This document shows, one piece after another, positions 49,101-60,408 of a stretch of 64,000 bases of DNA. The notes beneath the pieces were generated by a model. It did no database searches, was not told where the DNA came from, and was given only the letters and a program-made list of their open reading frames with translations. This stretch comes from Scylla paramamosain. Taxonomy: Eukaryota > Arthropoda > Malacostraca > Decapoda > Portunidae. The position numbers and the translations under genes are program-made. The stretch spans positions 12,482,806 through 12,546,805 of the forward strand of contig NC_087156.1 of the NCBI RefSeq assembly GCF_035594125.1. The letters are read 5' to 3'. Within the stretch, counting starts at the first letter, position 1. Every line of letters begins with the position of its first letter.

Positions 49101-52100
49101 GGAGAAATTAAACGACTTTACGAGAAATCTGTGTTTCTAGTGTTTTTCAGCATGTTAGTCACCAAAACAATAAATAATACTGAAGTCATTCTATGTGGGA
49201 ATCCAAAACAAAATTAATTTAAACGTGTCTTTTTCGTGTTTTACGTAGAAAAACGCTAAAATGGATGCAAACAGACCAATATCAAGAAATAGAATAAGAT
49301 TACCAAAAAGGTAAAATTTGAGTGTTTTTTGAGCTTTTTACTTACAAAAAACGCGAAAATGGATGCAAAGCTCTCTCTATTGGTTAACAAAAGGACGTTA
49401 CGAGAAACGTGTATAATGAGTGTTTTTTTAGATTCTCAAGAATCACAAGGCAAAAAACGCAAAAACTCATATATATGGAGAAGTTTTTAGATACCAAAAT
49501 GCTGAAACTCCTGAATAACACTCTTAATTGAGAAACAGAACAACCTTACCAAATGCGTGTATTTTGAGTGTTTTTTACATTCTTAGTTACCAAAACCCCA
49601 AATTTTATGTGAAAGTAGCTTTATGTGGGAAAAAAATGACATTACCAGAAAAGTGTCTTTTAAGTATTTTTTTTTTTTTTTAGCATGATAGTCAATAAAG
49701 CACTAAAAAGCAGGGCAATCACATTACATGGGATTAAAACTAACTTTTACTAAGAACTTGCCTTTAAGTGTTTTTGAGCTCCTTATATACCAAAACGCTA
49801 AAACGAATGCAAAACACCCTTTATGGAGAAATAGAATAACATTACCAAAAAAACATGTATTTTGAGTGTTTTTGATCATGTTACCTATAAAAACGCTTAA
49901 ATACATGCAAAGAACCTTATTTTTGGGAAATTAAAGGACATTTCGAGAAACAAGTATTACGAATGTTTTTAAGTTCTTTAAGTACCATTTAGCTAAAACC
50001 CATAAATAACAACACTGTTTATAGAAAAAACAAAAAAAACAAATAAAAAGATAGGAATTTATTTATTTTTTTGTTATTCATCTCCATAGGTAACAAGATG
50101 CCAAAATTCTGACAAAATTCAGGAAAATTATGTGAGAAAAGAAAATTATGAAAAAAATTTAATTTTAGCTTTTTTTTCGGACTGTTATGTACCAAACCCT
50201 AAAGTGCATGCAAAGCCACCTATATGGGGAAATTAAACGACTTTACCAGAAACCTGTCTTTTGAGTGTTTTTCAGCATGTTAGGCACCAAAACGATATAT
50301 AATATGGAAGTCACTCAATATGGGAATCCATCACTAAATTACTGAAAAAGTGTCTTTTCAGTGTTTTACGAAGAAAAACGCTAAAACAGATGCAAACCAA
50401 CGAATATGAAGAAATAGAATAACATTACCAAAAAATTTATATTTTCCGTGTTTTTGAGCTTCTTAGCTACAAAAAACGCAAAAATGGATAGAAAGCACTC
50501 TATATTAAGATACAAAAGGACATTACGAGAAACTTGTATAATGAGTGTTTTATAGTTTCACAAGAACCACAAGGCAAAAAAGCAAAAACTCGTGTATATG
50601 GATAAGTTTCTTAGATACCAAAATGCTGAAACTCAAGAATACACTCTTAATTGAGAATACAGAACAACCTTACGATATGCGTGTATTTTGACTGTTTTTC
50701 ACATTCTTAGTTACCAAAACCCCAAATTGCATGCAAAACTAGCTTTATGTGGTAAAAAAAATGACATTACCAGAAAAGTATCTTTTGAGTGTTTTTGACC
50801 GTGTTAAGCAATAAAGCACTAAAAAGGAGGGCAATCACATTACATGGTAATAAAACCATCTTTTACCAAGAACCTGCCTTTAAGTGTTTTTGAGCTCCTT
50901 ATATACCAAAACGCTAAAACGCATGCAAAACACCCTTTATGGAAAAACAGATTAACATTACCAAAAACAAGTATTTTAAGTGTTTTTGATCATGTTACCT
51001 CTGAAAACGCTTAAATACATGGAAAGAACCCTATGTCTGGGAAACGAAAGGACATTACGAGAAACGTGTATTATGAGTGTTTTTAAGTTCCATAAGTACA
51101 AAAAAGCTAAAACCACTTTATAGAGGAAAAAAAAAAGCAAACAAATAAATAGGATTTTTTTTGTTATTCTTCTTGATAGGTACCGAGATCCCAAAATTCT
51201 GGCAAAAATATATGAAAAAAACATTATCAAAAAAATTAATTTTAGCTTTTTTTTTTTTTTGGACTGTTATGCACAAAACCGTAAAGTGCATGCAAAGCCA
51301 ACTATATGGGGAAATTAAACGACTTTACGAGAAACCTGTGTTTCTAGTATTTTTTCAGCCAGCATGTTAGTTTCCAAAACAATAAATAATATGGAAGTCA
51401 TTCTATATGGGAATCCGAAAGAAATTACTGAAAACGTTTCTTTTCTATGTTTTAAGTAGAAAAATGCTAAAATGGATGCAAAACCAACCAACATGAAAAA
51501 ATAGAATAAGATTACCAAAAAGGTATGTTTTGAGTATTTTTGAGCAAAAAATTGATGGAAAGCTCTATTGGTTAACAAAAGGACATTACAAGAAACGTGT
51601 ATAATGAGTGTTTTATAGATTCTCAAGAAGCACAAGGCTAAAAACGCAAAAACTCTTATATATGGAGAAGTTTTTTAGATACCGAAATGGTGAAACTCCT
51701 GAATAACACTCTTAATTGAGAAACAGAACAACCTTACCAAATGCGTGTATTTTGAGTGTTTTTCACATTCTTAGTACCCAAAACCCCAAATTGCATGTGA
51801 AAGTAGCTTTATGTGGGGAAAAAAAATTACATTACCAGAAAAGTGTCTTTGAAGTGTTTTTTTTTTTTTTTTTAGCATGATAGGCAATAAAGCACTAAAA
51901 AAGCAGGGAATCACAGTACATGGGAATAAAACCAACTTTTACCAAATGTTTTTTCTAAGTGTTTTTGAGCTCCTTATATACCAAAACGCTAAAACGCATG
52001 CAAAACACCGTTTATTTAGAAACAGAATAACATTACGAAAACATGTATTTTGAGTGTTTTTTGATCATGTTACCTATAATAACGCTTAAATACATGCAAA

Positions 52101-53316
52101 GAATCTTATGTTTGGGAAACGAAAGGACATTTCGAGAAACGTGTATTATGAGTGTTTTTAAGTTCTTTAATACCAAAAAGCTAAAACCCACAAATAACAC
52201 TATTTATAGAGAAAAAAATAAATAAATAAAAAATTAGGATTTTTTTTATTCATCTTCATAGGTACTGAGATGCCAAAATTTTGTCAAAATTCAGGGAATT
52301 AATGTGAAAAAAGAACATTATGAGAGAAAGTTAATTTTAGCTTTTTTTTTCGGACTGTTATGTACCAAACCCTAAAGTGCATGCAAAGCCACCTATATGG
52401 GGAAATTATACGACCGTACCAGAAACCTGTCTTTTGTGTTTTTTTTTTTTTTCAGCATATTAGGCACCAAAACGATAAATAATATGTAAGTCACTCAATG
52501 TGGGAATCCATCACAAAAGTACTGAAAATGTGTCTTTTCAGTGTTTTACGTAGAAAAACGCTAAAACGGATACAAACCAACGAATATGGAGAAATAAAAT
52601 AACATTACCAAAAAGGTATATTTTGAATATTTTTGAGCTTCTTACCTTCAAAAAACGCGAAAATGGATGGAAAGCACTCTATATTAGGATACAAAAAGAC
52701 ATTACGAGAAACGTGTATAATGAGTGTTTTATAGTTTCACAACAGCCACAAAGCAAAAATCGCAAAAACTCGGTGTATATGGAGAAGTTTCTTATATACC
52801 AAAATGCTGAAACTCAGAAAAAACACTCTTAATTGAGAATACAGAACAACCTTACCAAATGCATGTATTTTGAGTGCTTTTCACATTCTTAGTTACCAAA
52901 ACCAAAAATTGCATGCGAAACTAGCTTTATGTGGGAAAAAAATGACGTTACCAGAAAAGTGTCTTGTGAGTGTTTTTGAGCGTGATAGGAAATAAAACAC
53001 TAAAAAGGAGGGCAATCACATTATATGGGAATAAAACCAACTTTTACCAAGAAACTGCCTTTACGTGTTTTTGAGCTTCTTACATACCAAAACGCTAAAA
53101 CGCATGCAAAACATCCTTTATGGAGAAACAGAATAGCATTGCCAGAAACATATTTTGAGTGTCTTTGATCATGTTACCTATAAAAACGCATAAATACATG
53201 CAAAGAAGCCTATGTTTGGCAAATTAAAGGATGTTACGAGAAACGTGTATTATGCGTTTTTTTTTAAGTTCGTTATGTATGAAAAAGCTAAAACCCATAA
53301 ATAACACTCTTTATAG
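46169..53316 (+). repeat. Satellite HOR array, forward (copy of block A)
   Basis: This segment begins with the same satellite flank that follows the first CR1-like relic and tracks 8,411-13,370 unit by unit. Examples are the shortened class-8/9 joint GGCAAAAGTTTCTTAGATAC near 47,340 versus 9,597, and the long A-run near 48,340 versus 10,533. Landmarks lie near 46,848, 47,958, 48,963, 50,089, 51,178 and 52,260. About two extra HOR units (roughly 50.1-52.2 kb) are present relative to the 8.4-kb copy. No gene is seen. Confidence 0.9.
49857..50970 (+). repeat. Representative 12-monomer HOR unit (1,114 bp)
   Basis: Monomer starts and hallmarks are: 1) 49,857 GATCATGTTACC; 2) 49,954 AAGTTC.TTAAGTACC; 3) ~50,050 A/T tract then GGTA.C.AGATGCC; 4) 50,160 TTTTTTCGGACTGTTATG; 5) 50,256 CAGCATGTTAGGCACC; 6) 50,352 CAGTGTTTTACG; 7) 50,439 GAGCTTCTTAGCTAC; 8) 50,536 TATAGTTTCACAAG; 9) 50,604 AAGTTTCTTAGATACC; 10) 50,681 CACATTCTTAGTTACC; 11) 50,778 GTGTTAAGCAATAAAGC; 12) 50,876 GAGCTCCTTATATACC. 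Most monomers are 87-110 bp, while 8 and 9 are short (68 and 77 bp). Shared core elements are GAGTGTTTTT, TACCAAAACGCTAAAA, ATGCAAA and a CATTACC or CATTACGAGAAACGTG end. The order repeats in all ordered blocks of the window. Confidence 0.85.
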
Positions 53317-53820
53317 AGTGTTTTCTTACCTAACAATGTGAAAAACACTCAAAAGCACATTTTTGTATTCTTGTTCTTTTTTCCATATAGAGTGCTCTTC
53401 AACGTGTCAAATAGGTCTTGGTACCTTAGAAATAAAAAAAAAATGCTCATAATAAAAGTTTCTTCTAATGTCTTTTCGTTTCCCCTTGCAAAGTATTTTG
53501 CATGCATTTATGTTTCTTTTTATATGTAAAAAGAAAAAAAAATGTTTATGGTAATAAAGGGATTTTTGCATACATCTCAGCGTTATGGTACGTAAGTAGC
53601 TGAAAGTACCCAAAAGATAAATTTTTGGTTGTCTTGTTCTTTCATATAGGTAGCTCTCCATGCTTTTTATAACTTTGGTACTTACCACGTTCACCAACAC
53701 TCAAAAGACATGTTTCTGGAAATGTCGTTTCATTTTCCCATAGATGGTGCTCTGGAGGCATTTTGACGTTTTGGTACATAAAATTGTGAAAAACACTCAA
53801 AATAAACGTTTTTAGTAATG
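53317..53820 (-). repeat. Diverged satellite monomers, reverse
   Basis: At 53,317 the forward class-2 monomer (CTCTTTATAGAGTG) turns into reverse sense (TTACCTAACAATGTGAAAAA). Monomers keep only the general core and cannot be assigned to HOR classes. This marks the right border of the ordered array. Confidence 0.75.
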
Positions 53821-54086
53821 CACGCTAAAATGCGTGCAAAACAACCATCATAAAGTAACGTGTATTTCATAAATAAAAAAAATAAAAAAACGGCTATTTC
53901 TAGTGTTTTTCAACTTCTTACGTACAAAAAGACCAAAATGCATCCAAAGCACCCTATATGATGAAGCAAAACGACATTACAAAAACACGTATTATGTGTA
54001 TTTTTGAGTTTCTTAGGTACCAAAACGCTAAAAAGTGTGAACAGCACTCTTAATGGAGAATAAGATTTGTGTGTGTGTGTGTGTGT

Positions 54087-54146
<60 letters not shown>

Positions 54147-54709
54147 TTTTAACCATCTCAGGTACCGAAACGACAAAATGCATGCAAAAGCATCCTATAT
54201 GGGGAAACGAAAAGATATTACGAGAAACGTGTATTATGAGTAATTTTGCGCTTCTTAGGCTCGAAAACCTAAAACGCTTGAGTAGCACACTGTTTGGAGA
54301 AACAGTACATAATTACGAAAAAAAACGTGTAATTTGAGTGTTTTTCACATTGTTAGGTTATAAAATGCCAAAGTGCTTGCAAATTCCTCTACAGGGGAGT
54401 TTTAGAGCTTTTTAGATACTAAAACGCTGAAAAGGATGAAAGATAATAAAATTACCAAAAATGTGCTTTTTGAGTTTTTTTTTCACATTATGTACCAAAA
54501 CGCTAAAATGTTTGAAAATCACCCCATATGGAAAAAAGAAAGGAATTTATGAGAAACGTATATTATGTATGTTTTGAGTTTCTTTGGTACCAAAACGCTA
54601 AAACGTGTGAATACCTGCTATGTGGAAAAACCGAACACCATTTCCAAAAACATGTATTTTCAGTGCATCCAAACCATACTATAATGTGGAAAGGAAACGA
54701 AACGTGCAT
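53821..54709 (+). repeat. Diverged satellite monomers, forward
   Basis: Forward-sense monomers (TACCAAAACGCTAAAA, CATTACGAGAAACGTG) show low mutual similarity and are interrupted by a GT microsatellite. No gene is visible. Confidence 0.75.
54068..54144. repeat. (TG)n microsatellite
   Basis: About 77 bp of alternating T and G with a single AT interruption near 54,090. Histidine/threonine- or cysteine/valine-repeat reading frames across it are artefacts of the dinucleotide repeat. Confidence 0.97.
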
Positions 54710-55999
<1,290 letters not shown>

Positions 56000-56148
56000 A
56001 ATACGCATAAATAGCGTTCTATGGAGAAAAATTACATTACCAAAAACGTGCAATTAAAAAATTCTTTAAAGTGTTAGGTACCAAAACGCCAAAATGGATG
56101 CAAAATTCCCTATATACGGAAATTAAACTATAATTCCAGAAACGTCTT
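56000..56148 (+). repeat. Short forward island in reverse diverged satellite
   Basis: Between reverse monomers the text reads forward (CATTACCAAAAACGTGCAA, GTTAGGTACCAAAACGCC, AATGGATGCAAA) for about 150 bp and then reverts. It is a small inversion of one to one and a half monomers. Confidence 0.7.
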
Positions 56149-57091
56149 TTCCAGTAAAGTTCTTTTCTTTTCCCATAAAGGATGTTTTGCATGCACTTTG
56201 GCGCTTTTGTACCTAACAAGCTCAAAAAACTTTTAATACACGTTTTTGGTTAATGTTGTTCATTTTTTTCTTCATGTAGAGTTTCTTCATGTATGTATTT
56301 TGGCGTTTTCGTACCTAACATGAGGAAAAACACTCATAGTACACGTACATTACATAGTACATTACAACATAGGTAATGTTGTTTTGCTTCTTTATATATG
56401 GTTCTTTGAATGCATTTTCGAGTTTTAGTATCTAATATGTGGAAAAACCCTCATAATACAAGTTTTTCATAATGTTACTCCGTTGCTCCATATAGAGTGT
56501 TATTCATGTATTTTAGCATTTTATTGCATAAGTTGAAAAGACATAACATTTCTGTTAAAATCGTTTCTTTTCCCAATATCTGGTAATTTCCATGCATTTT
56601 GGTGTTTTGGTACCTAACAAGCTCAAAAACACTCAAAAGAAATATTTTTTGCTGATGTTTTTGTTTCTCCATAAACGGTGTTTTGGATGCGTTTTAACAG
56701 TTTGGTGCGTAAGAAGCACTCAAATGACACATTTTTAATCAAGCATTTTTATTTTTCCATATAGTGTTTTCCACGATTTTTTTTTTTTTTTTTAGCATTT
56801 GATGCCTCATATAATAATAATAAAAAGCACGTTTCTGGTAATGTTATTGCCTTACCCCAAATAAGGTGATTTGCTTGCATTTTCGAGTTTTACTTCTTAA
56901 CTTTGTGGAAAAAATAAAAAAAAACTCATGATTTTGTTAATGTTGTTCTGTTTTTCCATAAGTGGTGTTTTCCACGCGTTGTAACGTTTTGGTACATAAG
57001 AAGCAGAAAACACACAAAAGAAGTTTTATATAATGTTGTTTGATTGTCCCAAATACGGTTCTTTGCATGCACTTTAGTGTTTTGTTAAGTA
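56149..57091 (-). repeat. Diverged satellite monomers, reverse
   Basis: Reverse-sense monomers at ~95-110-bp spacing run up to the LINE insertion. The last one is cut at TTTTGTTAAGTA and resumes after the element at 60,409. No gene is seen. Confidence 0.75.
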
Positions 57092-57332
57092 GGAGGAGGC
57101 AGTAGACACCTGCCGAAACGATAATTACTCCCAGTGAGGTCTAAAGCACTGTTCAGGGGGTGCTGTGAACTTATCATTAAACCCAGCTGTGACCTCACTG
57201 AACGTTTCCCTTTGTGTCTCACAAAACAAGGGGGCAGTCACAGCCTGCCCTCTAAAGACAACTCTCTTCCTCCACACAAAACTACAAGCACCTAATAACA
57301 CACACACCCTTCACTCAAAAAATTTTAAAATC
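57092..57332 (+). promoter_or_regulatory. LINE 5' leader, probable internal promoter region
   Basis: About 240 bp lie between the element's 5' edge and the ATG. LINEs of this type usually carry their promoter inside the element, so it would lie here; that is family knowledge, and no specific promoter motif is recognised. The reading frame is open upstream of the ATG from a GTG at 57,165 (56 extra codons), but the sequence lacks an ATG there. Confidence 0.4.
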
Positions 57333-60293
57333 ATGGCGACTCCTACACCAGCCTCGGAGTCCCCATCTGGGGAGGGGACCATAAATGTCCCCAGGTCGGA
57401 CTGCCTTTCCGTCGACGACCCTAAGTGTCTTGACACCCCCCTCAACTTTTTCTTCATTAACTTCTGCAACATTCGCGGTCTAAGATCTAATTTTCAATCT
57501 GTAGAACACCACCTCTCCTCTTCTAAACCTCATCTTCTTTTCCTCACTGAAACTCAGGTGTCTGAGGCAACTGACAGTAGCCCCTTTTCTGTTCCCTCCT
57601 ACTTTCTCTATCCTCATTTTCGATCCAAAGCTGGATGCTGCGTTTATGTGCGCAATGACTTAACCTGCTCTCGTGCCCACGCTCTTGAATCTTCCGAGTT
57701 TTCCACCATCTGGCTACGACTACAGAGTCATTCTCATACTAAATTTATCTGTGCTGTATACCTCTCTCCTAACTCCTCTGACTATAAGAAATTCTTTGAC
57801 TACTTAACTTCCAAAGTGGAGCACATTCTGACCCTCTTCCCTTTTGCAGAGATCTCCATTCTTGGAGACTTCAATGTTCACCACCAGCTTTGGCTTTCCT
57901 CTCCCTTCACTGACCATCCTGGTGAACTAGCCTACAACTTTGCTATCCTCCATGACCTAGAGCAATTGGTGCAACACCCTACTCGTATTCCTGACCGTCT
58001 TGGAGATACGCCCAACATCCTTGACCTTTTCCTGACCTCTAATCCTTCTGCTTATGCTGTCACCCTTTCTTCTCCGTTGGGCTCCTCCGATCACAATCTC
58101 ATATCTTTATCTTGTCCTATCACTCCAATCCCTCCTCAGGATCCCCCTAAGCGAAGGTGCCTCTGGCGTTTTGCCTCTGCTAGTTGGGGGGACCTGAGGC
58201 GGTATTTTGCTGATTTTCCTTGGAATGACTACTGCTTCCGTGTCAGAGACCCGTCTTTGTGTGCTGAGCGCATAACAGAGGTGATAGTGTCTGGCATGGA
58301 GGCGTACATTCCTCACTCTTTTTCTCGTCCTAAACCTTCTAAACCTTGGTTTAACACAGCTTGTTCTCGTGCTATACATGATAGAGAGGTGGCCCACAAA
58401 AGGTACTTAAGCCTTCCTTCACCAGAATCTCATGCACTTTATATTTCTGCCCGGAACCATGCCAAGTCTGTTCTCCAACTAGCCAAAAACTCCTTCATTA
58501 ACAGAAAATGTCAAAAACTTTCAAGATCTAACTCCCCTCGTGATTTCTGGCATCTAGCCAAAAATATCTCCAATAACTTTGCTTCTTCTTCTTTCCCTCC
58601 TCTACTTCAACCAGATGGCACCACTGCTATCACATCTATTTCTAAAGCTGAACTCTTTGCTCAAACCTTTGCTAAAAACTCTACCTTGGACGATTCTGGG
58701 CTTGTTCCTCCCTCTCCTCCACCCTCTGACTACTTCATGCCTCGTATTAAAATTCTTCGTAATGATGCTTTCCATGCCCTCGCTGGCCTAAACCCTCAGA
58801 AGGCTTATGGACCTGATGGGGTCCCTCCTATTGTTCTCCGAAACTGTGCCTCCGTGCTTGCACCTTGCCTAGTCAAACTCTTTCAGCTCTGTCTGTCAAC
58901 ATCTACCTTTCCTTCTTGCTGGAAGTTTGCCTACATTCAACCTGTTCCTAAAAAGGGTGACCGCTCTAATCCCTCAAACTACCGTCCTATTGCTTTAATT
59001 TCCTGCTTATCTAAAGTTTTTGAATCTATCCTCAACAGGAAGATTCTTAAACATCTATCACTTCACAACCTTCTATCTGATCGCCAGTATGGGTTCCGTC
59101 AAGGCCGCTCTACTGGTGATCTTCTCGCTTTCCTTACTGAGTCTTGGTCATCCTCTTTTAGAGACTTTGGTGAAACTTTTGCTGTTGTCTTGGACATATC
59201 AAAAGCCTTTGATAGAGTCTGGCACAAAGCTTTGATTTCCAAACTACCCTCCTACGGTTTCTATCCTTCTCTCTGTAACTTCATCTCAAGTTTCCTTTCT
59301 GACCGTTCTATTGCTGCTGTGGTAGACGGTCACTGTTCTTCTCCTAAATCTATTAACAGTGGTGTTCCTCAGGGTTCTGTCCTGTCACCCACTCTCTTCT
59401 TATTATTCATTAATGATCTTCTAAACCAAACTTCTTGTCCTATCCACTCCTATGCTGATGATACCACCCTGCACTTTTCCACGTCTTTTCATAGACGTCC
59501 AACCCTTCAGGAGGTAAACATATCACGCAGGGAAGCCACAGAACGCCTGACTTCTGATCTTTCTAAAATTTCTGATTGGGGCAGAGCAAACTTGGTATTG
59601 TTCAATGCCTCAAAAACTCAATTCCTCCATCTATCAACTCGACACAATCTTCCAGACAACTATCCCCTCTTCTTCAATGACACTCAACTGTCCCCCTCTT
59701 CTACACTGAACATCCTCGGTCTGTCCTTTACCTATAATCTGAACTGGAAACTTCACATCTCATCTCTAGCTAAAACAGCTTCTATGAAGTTAGGTGTTCT
59801 GAGACGTCTCCGCCAGTTTTTCTCACCCCCCCAGCTGCTAACTCTGTACAAGGGCCTTATCCGTCCATGTATGGAGTATGCTTCACATGTCTGGGGGGGT
59901 TCCACTCATACTGCTGTTCTAGACAGGGTGGAATCAAAAGCTTTTCGTCTCATCAACTCCTCTCCTCTAACTGACTGTCTTCAGCCTCTCTTTCACCGCC
60001 GCAATGTTGCATCTCTAGCTGTCTTCTACCGCTATTTTCATGCTAACTGCTCTTCTGATCTTGCTAACTGCATGCCTCCCCTCCTTCCTCGGCCTCGCTG
60101 CACAAGACTTTCTTCTTTCTCTCACTCCTATTCTGTCCACCTCTCTAACGCAAGAGTTAACCAGTATTCTCAATCATTCATCCCTTTCTCTGGTAAACTC
60201 TGGAACTTCTTGCCTGCTTCTGTATTTCCACCTTCCTATGACTTGAATTCCTTCAAGAGGGAGGTTTCAAGACACTTATCCACCAATTTTTGA
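57333..60293 (+). CDS. LINE endonuclease/reverse transcriptase polyprotein
   Basis: The protein nicks target DNA and copies the element's RNA at the nick (target-primed reverse transcription) in the nucleus. I start it at ATG 57,333, which has A at -3 and G at +4, giving 986 residues. An apurinic-type endonuclease domain covers about residues 40-260: NIRGLRSN at ~46, TETQ at 73-75, GDFN at 178-181, SDH at 252-254. The reverse transcriptase covers about 535-800: NYRPIAL ~549, LDISKAFD with its catalytic Asp at 621, GVPQGS 677-682, YADD 707-710, LGLSF ~795. A C-terminal cysteine- and basic-rich region follows. All catalytic residues I can check are present and no stop or frameshift interrupts the frame. 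It has no zinc-knuckle ORF1, although some related elements have one. It could be a recent, mobile-competent copy. Confidence 0.93.
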   Translation: MATPTPASESPSGEGTINVPRSDCLSVDDPKCLDTPLNFFFINFCNIRGLRSNFQSVEHHLSSSKPHLLFLTETQVSEATDSSPFSVPSYFLYPHFRSKAGCCVYVRNDLTCSRAHALESSEFSTIWLRLQSHSHTKFICAVYLSPNSSDYKKFFDYLTSKVEHILTLFPFAEISILGDFNVHHQLWLSSPFTDHPGELAYNFAILHDLEQLVQHPTRIPDRLGDTPNILDLFLTSNPSAYAVTLSSPLGSSDHNLISLSCPITPIPPQDPPKRRCLWRFASASWGDLRRYFADFPWNDYCFRVRDPSLCAERITEVIVSGMEAYIPHSFSRPKPSKPWFNTACSRAIHDREVAHKRYLSLPSPESHALYISARNHAKSVLQLAKNSFINRKCQKLSRSNSPRDFWHLAKNISNNFASSSFPPLLQPDGTTAITSISKAELFAQTFAKNSTLDDSGLVPPSPPPSDYFMPRIKILRNDAFHALAGLNPQKAYGPDGVPPIVLRNCASVLAPCLVKLFQLCLSTSTFPSCWKFAYIQPVPKKGDRSNPSNYRPIALISCLSKVFESILNRKILKHLSLHNLLSDRQYGFRQGRSTGDLLAFLTESWSSSFRDFGETFAVVLDISKAFDRVWHKALISKLPSYGFYPSLCNFISSFLSDRSIAAVVDGHCSSPKSINSGVPQGSVLSPTLFLLFINDLLNQTSCPIHSYADDTTLHFSTSFHRRPTLQEVNISRREATERLTSDLSKISDWGRANLVLFNASKTQFLHLSTRHNLPDNYPLFFNDTQLSPSSTLNILGLSFTYNLNWKLHISSLAKTASMKLGVLRRLRQFFSPPQLLTLYKGLIRPCMEYASHVWGGSTHTAVLDRVESKAFRLINSSPLTDCLQPLFHRRNVASLAVFYRYFHANCSSDLANCMPPLLPRPRCTRLSSFSHSYSVHLSNARVNQYSQSFIPFSGKLWNFLPASVFPPSYDLNSFKREVSRHLSTNF

Positions 60294-60384
60294 CCACTGC
60301 TTTGACCCTTTTAGGGACTGGCATTTCAGTGGGCATTTTTTTTTATTAGATTTTTGTTGCCCTTGGCCAGTATCCTTCCTACAT
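60294..60384 (+). other. LINE 3' untranslated region
   Basis: This 91-bp stretch runs between the TGA stop and the poly(A) tail. It contains a T-rich run (60,338-60,346) and ends TTCCTACATAAAA. In LINEs the 3' UTR is the site recognised by the element's own reverse transcriptase; that role is family knowledge, not something the sequence shows. Confidence 0.8.
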
Positions 60385-60408
60385 AAAAAAAAAAAAAAAA
60401 AAAAAAAA

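Larger units (their letters stand above)
57092..60408 (+). mobile_element. Complete-looking non-LTR (LINE) retrotransposon, ~3.3 kb
   Basis: The element interrupts a satellite monomer. It starts at about 57,092 (GGAGGAGGCAGTAGACACC), carries a ~240-bp 5' leader, one long open reading frame, a ~90-bp 3' UTR (CCCTTGGCCAGTATCC) and a 24-A tail (60,385-60,408). Base composition is near-balanced, in sharp contrast with the AT-rich satellite. No LTRs, no RNase H domain and no second ORF are visible. I see no convincing target-site duplication: the flanks read TTGTTAAGTA and CAAGCACAAAA. No AATAAA signal precedes the tail. Architecture fits the Jockey/CR1-type superfamily of endonuclease-bearing LINEs; I cannot fix the clade by reading. 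Confidence 0.93.

Noticed and set aside
49857..50970. Regularly spaced repeats suggestive of a CRISPR array
   Set aside because: Repeats and 'spacers' are both members of one monomer family, the unit is ~95 bp, and there are no cas genes. The context is eukaryotic.
53910..54337. Frames encoding His-Thr or Cys-Val repeats
   Set aside because: They are the direct translation of the (TG)n microsatellite in alternate frames.
57165..57332. Earlier GTG start for the LINE protein
   Set aside because: The frame is open, but the first ATG with good context is at 57,333. The upstream 56 codons lie in the leader and show no domain.
58107..58397. Antisense and alternate-frame ORFs within the LINE (also 58,579-58,791, 59,020-59,235, 60,040-60,246)
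   Set aside because: They lie inside the long, motif-bearing sense frame and show no domain of their own.
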